Assembly: GCA_026745465.1 (NCBI GenBank)
Contig: JACYXH010000705.1
Span: forward strand, 1,129,501 to 1,193,500
DNA length: 64,000 nucleotides
Source of the DNA: Lota lota
Taxonomy: Eukaryota; Chordata; Actinopteri; Gadiformes; Lotidae
Direction: 5' to 3'
Shown here: positions 42,960 to 64,000 of the stretch, one piece after another
Position numbering within the stretch: the first letter of the stretch is position 1
How the letters are laid out: the number at the start of each line of letters is the position of its first letter
Made by a program: the position numbers and the translations under genes
Notes under the pieces: generated by a model
Told to the model about the DNA's origin: nothing
Seen by the model: only the letters and a program-made list of their open reading frames with translations
The model's database searches: none

Positions 42960-45900
42960 TATATATACTATATATACTATATATATTATGTCTCCTTTCA
43001 GTCCCTGACTTCCGGTATAACACTTCCTCTTCGTCCTCAGGTGCCTGACTTCCTGTATAACACTTCCTCTATATCTCCTTCAGGTCCCTGACTTCCTGTA
43101 TAACACTTCCTCTATATCTCCTTCAGGTCCCTGACTTCCTGTATAACACTTCCTCTATATCTCCTTCAGGTCCCTGACTTCCTGTATAACACTTCCTCTA
43201 TATCTTCTTCAGGTACCTGACGTCCAGTATAACACTTCCTCTGCGTCCTCTGGTGCCTGACGTCCAGTATAACACTTCCTCTGCGTCCTCTGGTGCCTGA
43301 CTTCCTGTATAACACTTCCTGTGTCCTCAGGTACCTGACTTCCGGTATAACACTTCCTGTGTCCTCAGGTGCCTGACTTCCTGTATAACACTTCCTGTGT
43401 CCTCAGGTGCCTGACTTCCTGTATAACACTTCCTGTGTCCTCAGGTACCTGACTTCCTGTATAACACTTCCTCTGCGTCCTCAGGTGCCTGACTTCCTGT
43501 ATAACACTTCCTGTGTCCTCAGGTGCCTGACTTCCTGTATAACACTTCCTGTGTCCTCAGGTACCTGACTTCCTGTATAACACTTCCTCTGCGTCCCCAG
43601 GTGCCTGACTTCCTGTATAACACTTCCTGTGTCCTCAGGTGCCTGACTACCTGGAGCACATCAAGCATCCCATGGACTTCGCCACCATGCGCCAGCGTAT
43701 CGAGGCCCATCACTACAGCAGCCTGGAGGCTTTAGAGGAAGACTTCAACCTCATCATCTCCAACTGCATGACGTACAACAACCCCGACTCGTTCTTCTAC
43801 AAAGCTGCCCAGCGCATGCAGGACCACGGGGGAGCCATCCTCCGCAAGGCCCGGCGCCAGGCTCAGAGGATCGGCTTCCAGGTCCCCGGCGGAACCCACC
43901 TCCCCACCGCCCCCCTGCTGGAGGAACCAGCCCCCTTCAGCTGGGAGCACGGTAAGCTAGCACATAGCAATATAAAGAGATGTGGTGGGGTTAGATAGCA
44001 TGCTAACAGATATATAGAGATGTGGTGGGGTTAGATAGCATGCTAACAGATATATAGAGATGTGGTGGGGTTAGATAGCATGCTAACAGATATATAGAGA
44101 TGTGGTGAGGTTAGATAGCATGCTAACAGAGATATAGAGATGTAGTGGGGTTAGATAGCATGCTAACAGATATATAGAGATGTAGTGGGGTTATGAGCCC
44201 GGCCTATTATGTTATAATGTTGTATTGTTGTGTTATAATGTTGTGCGTCTACAGTGGACCGTGTGCTGAGCCCGGCCTATCGACAGCAGACCCCGCTGCA
44301 GCAGCAGTTGGAGGAGCTGCTGGAGCATCTGGATGTGAGCGTGTCCATGAAGCACAGCTCCTCTCGCAGCAAGCGCCTCAAGCTGCTGAAGAAGACCATC
44401 GTGGAGGTCCGTGCCGAGCTCAACCGGCCCCCCTCCGCCGGGACCCCGCTCCCGGCCCTCCCGGAGCCCGCGGAGACGCCCCCCGCTGGGGCTCACGGCC
44501 CCCCGGGGCGCACGCACGCACACGGTCAGTCACCCGGTCACCACAGGGCCGTAGCGTTGTTCCATCACCCAGAACCCGCCGCATGGCGCGTATTCAGATG
44601 GACTTTGTATCTGACGCTGTGTCCGTCTCTTTGAACAGAGGAACGTTCCGCACCTGCGCCCCCCGCCCAGCCACCGGGCTCTCCAGGGGAAGACCCTCTC
44701 GGTCTGCCCGGCCCGTCCGGCCCCGACACCTCCGCCCCAACGCTCGCCACAGACGCCACTACCTCAGAGCCTCAGGGGCCGCCCGCCCCCGGCCCCCCCG
44801 CCCCCCCCGCGCTCCCGGGCGGCCCCTCTGGACCCCCTGCCGGCAGACGCAGCAGCCTTCTCTTCCGTAAATCCAAGAGCGTCAGCCCGCAGAAAGCCCC
44901 CCAGGCGGGCTGTGTCTCGCCGGGCTCCCCGCCCCTGGGGGCCAAGACCTTCCTGTCGGTGGTGATCCCTCGCCTGGAGACCCTCCTGCTGCCCAGGAAG
45001 AGAGCCCGCAGCGCCAGCACCGATGTAGGCCAGGACGACGAGGACTCCCCCATCAAACGCCTCGACACAGGTACGGGTACAGGGGTACGGGTACAGGGGT
45101 ACGGGTAGAGGGGTACGGGTACAGGGGTACGGGTACAGGGGTACGGGTAGAGGGGTACGGGTACAGGGGTACGGGTACAGGGGTACGGGTAGAGGGGTAC
45201 GGGTAGAGGGGTAGAGGGGTACGGGTACAGGGGTACGGGTAGAGGGGTACGGGGGTACGGGTACAGGGGTACGGGTAGAGGGGTAGAGGGGTACGGGTAG
45301 AGGGGTAGAGGGGTACGGGTACAGGGGTACGGGTACAGGGGTACGGGTAGAGGGGTACGGGTAGAGGGGTACGGGTAGAGGGGTAGAGGGGTACGGGTAC
45401 AGGGGTACGGGTACAGGGGTACGGGTAGAGGGGTACGGGTACAGGGGTACGGGTAGAGGGGTACGGGTAGAGGGGTACGGGTAGAGGGGTACGGGTACAG
45501 GGGTACGGGTACAGGGGTACGGGTACGGGTACAGGGGTACGGGGGGTACGGGTAGAGGGGTACGGGTAGAGGGGTACGGGTAGAGGGGTACGGGTACAGG
45601 GGTACGGGTACAGGGGTACGGGTAGAGGGGTACGGTTAGAGGGGTACAGGTAGAGGGGTGCAGGGGTACATGTAGAGGGGTGCAGGGGTACGGGTAGAGG
45701 GGTACAGGTAGAGGGTAAACCTTCCTGTTTCTTGGTCTGGTAGTAAACTCATTCCTGTTTTTTCCTGGTTGGGAATAGGAATGGCGAACGGCTTCGTGGT
45801 GGAGGAGGAGGAGGCGGAGGAGGGAGAAGATGAAGGATCAGGTTCCAGCCGCCTCCTGGAGCCTCGGAGGCGTTGTGCCTCAGAGTCCAGCATCTCTTCC

Positions 45901-46134
45901 AGCGGCAGTCTTCTCTGCAGCACCAGGTACCCACAATGCACCAGGAGGAAGCTCAGCGCTCAGACCCGGAGCTACGTGTCTGACCGTGTTGTCTGCCTTA
46001 CAGCACTGTTACTGTACAGAAGAGTGTGAAAGGGCGCTCCCTGGTGGTGCGGCGATGCACGGCAGACGATAAGACCTCACTCCTCACCTGCATGGAGAAC
46101 ACACAGCTCCCTAGAGACTCACACCTGGCCACAG
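40188..46134 (+). CDS. brd1: Bromodomain and PHD finger protein BRD1 (BRPF2), through the Ser-rich block
   Basis: A scaffold of the HBO1/MOZ histone acetyltransferase complexes. Exons: 40180-41533 (ATG 40188), 41964-42120, 42469-42600, 42738-42866, 43639-43951, 44255-44524, 44639-45070, 45779-45926, 46004-46134; 1,019 codons in continuous frame. N-terminus [20 protein letters not shown] and [23 protein letters not shown]-like [23 protein letters not shown]1 [29 protein letters not shown], a knuckle [20 protein letters not shown], and PHD2 [20 protein letters not shown]. Bromodomain [33 protein letters not shown]. The [15 protein letters not shown] block is specific to BRD1 rather than BRPF1/3. 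After 46134 no intact PWWP exon is found; degraded pieces follow. A 27-bp repeat (QPGDRKPDG) lies in exon 1 at 41371-41450. Confidence 0.95.
41534..41910. repeat. gtaggtccaggtagccctgtaggtcc array directly at brd1 donor
   Basis: The donor TCTAG|gtaggtccaggta is itself the first member of an array of ag|gta(g/t)gtcc units, with a longer 73-bp higher-order unit (gttagcccagcatcacagta tcctggtag..). It fills most of the intron up to 41910. Confidence 0.85.
42088..42400 (+). repeat. brd1: 39-bp in-frame donor-copy minisatellite in brd1
   Basis: About eight copies of a 39-bp unit: aacccccagccccccaagat caacccaccg followed by gtcagtcct. The first copy ends exon 41964-42120 at CCACTG|gtcagt. Later copies repeat the exon end and donor. 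The unit is 13 codons and open ([13 protein letters not shown]), so each downstream donor would add 13 residues without frameshift; read-through ends at a TGA at 42460-42462. Confidence 0.93.
42636..42740. repeat. 35-bp acceptor-copy repeat before brd1 exon 42738-42866
   Basis: Three copies of ctggttctgtggtctacag|gtgaggtatcac. The real junction is the last: ggtctacag|GTGAAGCTGCAG. Confidence 0.85.
42867..43638. repeat. (TA)n and bromodomain-exon acceptor minisatellite
   Basis: (TA)n at 42880-42985. From about 43005 to 43638 there are about fifteen copies of a 38-48-bp unit. The consensus gtgcctgacttcctgtataa cacttcctgtgtcctcag repeats the acceptor cctcag and the first exon bases GTGCCTGACTACCTG of the bromodomain exon with a C-to-T-rich drift. 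Higher-order variants (ggtccctgac, ggtacctgac, tatatctcc) form local blocks. Confidence 0.93.
43952..44254. repeat. 40-bp minisatellite, brd1 intron
   Basis: Five copies of agatgtggtggggttagata gcatgctaacagatatatag at 43978-44190. Confidence 0.88.
45071..45778. repeat. gtacgggtacagggg array starting at the brd1 donor
   Basis: About fifty copies of 13-14-bp units gtacgggtacaggg / gtacgggtagaggg from 45071 to about 45715. The donor GACACAG|gtacgg is the first member and acag|gggtacgg recurs throughout. Confidence 0.9.
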
Positions 46135-47198
<1,064 letters not shown>

Positions 47199-48148
47199 AT
47201 CATGGAGCCCAAAATGGCGAAGTGGTCGTGGCATCTCAGCGGGGGGGCGATGGCCCCCCCGGCCGGGCGATGACCCGGAGAGCTGATGCAATGCCGCTCC
47301 GCAGAGAAGCTCTACCTCGCTCCCTTCTTAGACAACAGGCACAGCTGGTGAGCTCCTCCTCCACCATCTACTCCAACATCTACTCCTCCTCCTCTCTATC
47401 TTCTCCTCCTCCCCCTCTACTATCTTCTCCTCCTCCTCCACCATCTACTCCTCATCCTCCTCTATCTTCTCCTCCTCCTCCACCATCTACTCCTCCTCTA
47501 CTATCTTCTCCTCCTCCACCTTCTACTCCTCCTTTACTATCTACTCCTCCTGCACCATCTCCTACTTCTCCTCCACCATCTACTTCTACTCCTCCATCTC
47601 CTACTCCTCCACCATCTCCTACTCCTCCTCCATCTCCTTCTCCTACTCATTGTCCTCCTCAATGATCCGCTCTTCAATTCTTGTTAATGAACGCTAGCTT
47701 CATCTCACCATATGCATAAGCAAGTGAATGAATGGTTATCACAGATGTGACTATTATATATATTATATTATGTGCTTCACTGTTGGGTGGTCCAGGGTAA
47801 TACGTCAGGTGATTCACTTTGATTGGCTCATGTGCCTGGTGATGTCGTCAATATGGGACACTCATCACTGGATGCTTATTTGTCTTTTAAATTGGAATGA
47901 ACTCTTATTTAGCTTGTTCTGACCTTTAACCCCTCTCTGCTTCCAGGCAATGGCTTCCTAGAATGAAGATGGTCAGCAGGATGGTGGACATTGTTACTAG
48001 AACCAAGATGGCTGCCTTGGGGTCAGCAGGATGGGGGACATTGTTACTAGAACCAAGATGGCTGCCTTCGGGGTCAGCAAGATGGTGGGCGGCATACAAA
48101 GTATGGAGGGGCACTTCTCCTTCAGCAAGACCTCTGACCTTCGCCTGA
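47199..48148 (+). pseudogene. brd1: Degraded PWWP-domain exons of brd1
   Basis: Two exon-like pieces correspond to the 3' end of BRD1. 47199-47347 begins after ctgcag and reads IMEPKMAKWSWHLSGGAMAP, then a TGA at 47271-47273, then in the same frame GELMQCRSAEKLYLAPFLDN RHSW, parallel to the family's IIDPKMPR..GEHMQ..EKLFLVLFFDNKRSW. It ends at a good donor (AGCTG|gtgagc). 47947 onward, after ttccag, reads (W)QWLPRMKM, parallel to WQWLPKSKM. A tandem duplication of about 50 bp (starts 47972, 48022, 48073) then shifts the frame; a later frame gives SMEGHFSFSKTSDLRL, reminiscent of KMMEGRNSSIRKAVRI. The intron 47348-47946 contains a (CTC)n array at 47355-47660. The first PWWP exon is missing. 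Poly-G/C runs at 47241-47260 could be base-count errors. Confidence 0.65.
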
Positions 48149-48179
48149 CCTCGGTCCCACAGCACCCTAAAATACTCAT

Positions 48180-50963
<2,784 letters not shown>

Positions 50964-53810
50964 ATGCAGTTAGCAACTCATCTACTTTTCCTAGCCTGCA
51001 GCTGGCTGGCTTCGGCCGCCCAGCTGACCCAGGAGGCCTACAGATACATCCCACCTCCGGATTCAAACCCTCAACCCTCTCTCCAGATGACCCCCCGGCA
51101 CGCCCGGCCGGACCCCGAGCTCCTCCAACAGAAGCGGGACCTCGACGCTCCGCTGGCCTGGCGCTTCCCCGAGACTCCGGTGGAGGAGAGAGCCCCCCCC
51201 CCAGAGTTCTCTCTGCGAGAGCCGGCCGCGCCCCAGAGCGTGCGGGTTGCGTGTGGGGAACAGGTGGTGCAGGTGCAGGTCCAGAAGGACCTGCTGGGCA
51301 TCGGCCAGCCCATCCTGGCCGCCGACATCACGCTGGGAGACTGTCCCCCCAGCGAGGAGCTGGTGGAAGCCCAGGTCCTCGTCTTCCAGTACCCGCTCCA
51401 CCGCTGCGGCAGCCAGCTGAGGGCAAGTAGCTTCCCACGCTGCTTGATTTTAAGTCTGGGGCGCAGGACCCGGACCACCCGGACCGTGGTCTGGGGCGCA
51501 GGACCCGGACCGTGGTCTGGGGCGCTGGACCCGGACCGTGGTCTGGGGCGCAGGACCCGGACCACCCGGACCGTGGTCTGGGGCGCTGGACCCGGACCGG
51601 GGTCTGGGGCGCAGGACCCGGACCGTGGTCTGGGGCGCAGGACCTGGACCACGCTGTACTGTGTTATCACACTCCGTCCCATGGGGATCCCCAAGCAAAC
51701 CTTCTGGTCAAAAGTTCCACCTACTTGCCGGGGTCTTAGCTGGCTTTTGAAGATCTGCTGTGGGTTCACATGTCTGGACTTTAGTTTGATAGCTGGTTTA
51801 TCCGTGGTGACAGAAACGTTTTAAATCCATAGACTGTATGCGTCTGCCAATGTTTTGGTAAATGGAAAACTTGGAGCAGGCTTGGCTGGTCTCTTCTGTC
51901 AGCGACGCTGGTGTAATCGGCCCGCTGCAGTACTTGTACCAGTTACACCAGCACCACGCCAGCCATGTTTGAAGTCAAGCGGGCGAGTACCAGCATTCAG
52001 TCCGTGGCTGCTAGAACTGTAGCCACAACTCCAGGCACTAGCACTGATGGTGGTTTAAGTCTGGGGCGACTGTAGCTTCGAGACTAAAGTTTAGCTCCAC
52101 GTTTTATTTGTCTCTTTCCTGAACATCCATGTTTGGTTGGTCGGGTTATTCAAGGATTAAATGTTCCTGTTTTGTTTTCAGATGACGGAGGACTCCTTTA
52201 TCTACCAGTTCACCCTCCTGTACACGGCCAGCGCCGTTGGAGGAAGCCCCATCGTTCGCACACGGGACACCTCGATCCCCATCGAGTGTCACTACCCCAG
52301 GCAAGCCCCCCCCCCCCCCCTCCCAGCTGGGCGGTTGTCTTTCTAATGTGTTTTTAAAGTGTGTGTGTGACTCTGACTCTGACCAGGAGTCAGGATGTGA
52401 GCAGCTCGGCTGTGATGCCCACCTGGACTCCCTTCGCTGCCACGGAGGCCTCTGAGGAGAGCCTGCACTTCTCTCTCAAACTCATGACCGGTGCGTCGCT
52501 TACGTTGAATGTACTGGGGACACGCGTGTCATCTCGGACTCTTTAAGAGTCCTAGGCGTCTGGCCCTCTAGCTGTAGAGCCGAGCGAGTCTGCTGTCCCA
52601 TCAGACGCTCTTCAACAGCGCTCCTCTTTCCCTGCTTGGCTCGCAGATGACTGGCAGTCTGAGCGGCCGTCCACGCAGTACTTCCTGGGGGAGCAGCTCA
52701 ACATCGAAGCGTCGGTGGCGCAGTTTTATCACGTGCCGCTGCGCGTGTTCGTCGACCACTGCGTGGCAACGCTGATCCCAAACACCAACACGGTCCCAAG
52801 ATACGCCTTCCTGGATAACTACGGGTGAGGGCCCTGGTGCTCTGGTGCTGGGGGGGGGGGGGGGGGGTTTGTTGATCCAGGTTGTTAGATTTTTAGTTGG
52901 TAGTCTCCCACTCTGTGGTCCAGTCTGATGAACGATGCTTTGGTGTGCAGGTGTCTGATGGATGGGCTGCTGACGGGATCCAGTTCCCAGATCTTGCCTC
53001 GTGTTCAGGAGGACAAACTGCGCATCCAGCTGGAAGTCTTCCGCTTCCAGCAAGAGTCCAGTGGAGTGGTGAGTCGGCGCCACACCAAGAAGGTTCTGGT
53101 GTCTCACAGGCCACAGAACTCTTCTGGACAAGACATCCTTGTTAATGAGAGATACATGTTCCTCAGATTTACGTCACCTGCAGTCTGAGGGCCACTAGGG
53201 TGGACGAGCCGGTCAGCGTTACGAGCAAGGCCTGCTCCTTCTCTGATGGGTACGTCACAGCGCCTCACTCCCTCCATGTAGTGGTGGAGACGTGAGGTTC
53301 GCCCCCAGTACTCGAGGGAGGGACCTGGTACTGAGGTTCGCCCCCAGTACTCGAGGGAGGGACCTGGTACTGGACCAGAGGGTCTTTATTTCAGATTACT
53401 CCTCTAAGTGAGGGATGTGTAGCACTAACGCATCGTTGATTCTGATTGGCTCCTTGTGCTGTCTGGTGACGTGATCCCAGCTGGAGGGAAGCCAGTGGAT
53501 TCCACAACAGCTGCTCCTGCTGTGAGACCTCCTGTGGCTCTGGAGGACCGAGGGCTCAACTTCCAGGTATGTAGACCACCTTCAGGTGGGGTTGGTGCTG
53601 GTTTAAACTGGCCCTTCAAGGGGTGCTGGAACTGGTTTGAACTGGACCGTTGGGGTGCTGGAACTGGTTTAAACTGGACCGTCGGGGTGCTGGTTTAAAC
53701 TGGCCCTTCAGGGGGTGCTGAAACTGGTTTAATTTGTTTCTGCAGGCGCACAGTGGGAGTCTGAGAAGGCAGTGGGTCCCCTCGCCGTGGACCAACGACC
53801 CCTCGAGTGA
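50964..53810 (+). CDS. zp3: Zona pellucida sperm-binding protein 3 (egg envelope ZPC)
   Basis: A secreted egg-envelope glycoprotein that polymerises through its ZP domain. Exons: 50964-51422, 52182-52300, 52387-52490, 52647-52824, 52951-53068, 53167-53249, 53481-53566, 53746-53810; 403 codons plus TGA. The start was chosen at MQLATHLLFLACSWLASAA, a clear signal peptide; an in-frame ATG 13 codons earlier would weaken it. ZP-N: VRVACGEQVVQVQVQKDLLG..ADITLGDCPP..YPLHRCGS. ZP-C: PIECHYPR, VPLRVFVDHCVATLIP, NYGCLMDGLL, VTCSL, ACSFSDGW, then the ZP3-type cluster CSCCETSC and VGPL. It lacks a C-terminal transmembrane segment and an obvious RxRR furin site, as in many fish envelope proteins. Introns 1 and 2 use GC donors. 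Which teleost zp3 paralogue this is cannot be said. Confidence 0.93.
51423..52181 (+). other. zp3: GC-AG intron 1 of zp3 with aggacccggaccgtggtctgg array
   Basis: The donor is CTGAGG|gcaagt and the acceptor tgttttcag|ATGACGG. Only this GC donor keeps frame; the nearest GT (four bases on) does not. 51455-51650 carries nine or so copies of a 26-36-bp ggggcgcaggacccggaccg unit. The rest is unique. Confidence 0.85.
52301..52386 (+). other. zp3: GC-AG intron 2 of zp3
   Basis: An 86-bp intron with donor CCCCAG|gcaagc followed by an 11-C run, and acceptor tctgaccag|GAGTCAG. The codon AG|G encodes the Arg of HYPR, conserved in ZP3. No in-frame GT alternative is near. Confidence 0.82.
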
Positions 53811-53818
53811 CTGGCTCC

Positions 53819-53824
53819 AATAAA
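53819..53824 (+). terminator. zp3: zp3 polyadenylation signal 8 nt after the stop codon
   Basis: TGA at 53808-53810, then ctggctccAATAAAAAC. Such very short 3'UTRs are known for zona pellucida genes. A TG-rich element (aagtgtctctctctg) follows about 30 bases on. Confidence 0.75.
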
Positions 53825-54688
53825 AACAAAGCTCATCTACTCTGTTCATCAAGTGTCTCTCTCTGTTCATTATTTAAGTGTGCGTGAACACTTTTTCTCT
53901 GCTTTATTTATTATTTTAAATAAATATTTTTTTTTATCCCGCTTGACATATTCAGTCAAACATAACTAATTTTCACAACGATGATTACTGCTCCTATAAT
54001 CTACATTTCTAAGGTAACCACATGATAGTATTCGTGCTTATCATGCCTTCTTTTCATACCCATCTTATCATACAATGGGTATTTTCAGTCAAACTCTCTT
54101 ATCATACCTCTGTCATCATATCTGGGGCATGTCCTTGAGATGGGAGAAGAAAAGTCATGCTATGGTTTATTAACTCATCCCTCTCTCGACAATTACCCCA
54201 TTAATTAATAAAATGTATTTACATTTGTACAATGTATCTGAGACCATTTTATTCACATTTTTACATTACTATTTTGGATCTCTTTTTGTGTAGGCTGAAA
54301 GAACGGAAGTACGTTTTCCATGCCACTAAAAGCCCTTTGAATGTTGACTGTTTAGATGGAGGCCTATATGGTATTTTAGTTTAGTATTTTATAATTAAAA
54401 ATCGACTCTGATCTGCAGTGGCAGTGAAGACCTTTCGTTTCTTAGTTCATATTTCAAAGCGTCACATTGGAGCATAGAGGACGAATTACAATACGTGATG
54501 ACAAGCGCGATAAAGCCTCAGCGTGCTGACGTCATGCGCGCTGCCTAAACCGCTATCCACCCAGAGACGGAAACCCGCCGCTGTGGCCGCGCTGCATTGT
54601 TTTATTACCCCGAGGTAAAACCCGATACGCTTCTAAAAGAGATGCAGAGATAACCTTCTCCCCATCAAGGCCGCCGGAACACGGAGTG
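53825..54688. other. zp3-cerk intergenic region and cerk promoter
   Basis: 53840-54470 is AT-rich unique sequence with no gene seen. 54480-54688 is GC-rich and TATA-less with a perfect CRE and gcatgcgc-like elements, consistent with a housekeeping promoter for cerk. Confidence 0.55.
54527..54534. promoter_or_regulatory. cerk: Palindromic CRE (TGACGTCA) upstream of cerk
   Basis: TGACGTCA followed by tgcgcgctgc, 155 bp before the cerk ATG in a GC-rich TATA-less context. A second regulatory-looking site, TGCGCATGCGC (NRF1 consensus), lies at 54912-54922 in intron 1. Function inferred from consensus only. Confidence 0.5.
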
Positions 54689-63852
<9,164 letters not shown>

Positions 63853-64000
63853 CCCCCTCCCCCTCATCAGGCTGAAGTGGGGGTCACCTGTGGACCAGGT
63901 GAGCGAGGCCCGGTGCCTGGCTCCTTGGATGGAGACGGTTGGCATGGCAACAGATGGTTTGAATAACCACTAGATCACATGACGTAGCATGTTAAATGAG
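63853..64000 (+). other. cerk: cerk 3'UTR start
   Basis: Unique sequence after the TAG at 63850-63852. No polyadenylation signal is visible before the window ends. Confidence 0.6.

Overview
This window is vertebrate nuclear DNA, from a teleost fish. It holds eight multi-exon or BTB-kelch genes in compact order, with GT-AG introns and vertebrate domain architectures. The genes are a copine (cpne2, +, partial), psme3ip1/FAM192A (-), a CYP2-family cytochrome P450 (+), kbtbd13 (-), ftsj1 (+), brd1 (+), a zona pellucida ZP3 (+) and ceramide kinase cerk (+). The extreme load of short tandem repeats and minisatellites fits what is reported for gadiform fishes (the cod group). That placement is an inference; no marker here proves it. 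cpne2 next to psme3ip1 matches the human 16q13 neighbourhood, and brd1 and cerk are both on human 22q13.

Layout: 1-8561 is the C-terminal two thirds of cpne2. 8562-13864 is repeat-rich intergenic or 3'UTR sequence. 13865-16237 is psme3ip1 on the minus strand, including a minor-spliceosome AT-AC intron. 16238-20846 is dominated by a 38-bp minisatellite and telomere-like TTAGGG-type repeats. 20847-29060 is a complete CYP2 gene. 29061-30854 is repeats, part of it scrambled. 30855-32369 is kbtbd13, intact at its N-terminal side and eroded at its C-terminal side. 33665-37323 is ftsj1, with a repeat-encoded insertion in the catalytic domain. 40188-46134 is brd1 up to its last Ser-rich block, followed by degraded PWWP exons at 47199-48148. 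50964-53810 is zp3, with two GC-AG introns and almost no 3'UTR. 54689-63852 is cerk.

The main discovery is a recurrent architecture: minisatellites anchored on splice junctions. At a dozen or more junctions, across at least five genes, the tandem unit contains the real splice site plus adjoining exon bases, so each junction is preceded or followed by 3 to 15 decoy copies of itself. Examples are 15 copies of a cerk acceptor (each followed by a short reading frame and a stop), about 8 copies of a cerk donor, an array of in-frame brd1 donors that could each add 13 residues, about 15 copies of the brd1 bromodomain-exon acceptor, 5 copies of a CYP2 acceptor, and about 8 copies of the U12 branch site with AC acceptor in psme3ip1.

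The genes do not form a pathway. They cover membrane Ca2+ signalling (copine), proteasome/PA28-gamma interaction (psme3ip1), haem oxidation (CYP2), muscle Cul3 adaptor (kbtbd13), tRNA 2'-O-methylation (ftsj1), histone acetylation scaffold (brd1), egg envelope (zp3) and sphingolipid phosphorylation (cerk). What they share is the tandem-repeat process acting on their introns. All exon boundaries were read by hand from splice consensus, reading-frame continuity and remembered family sequence; no alignment was run.
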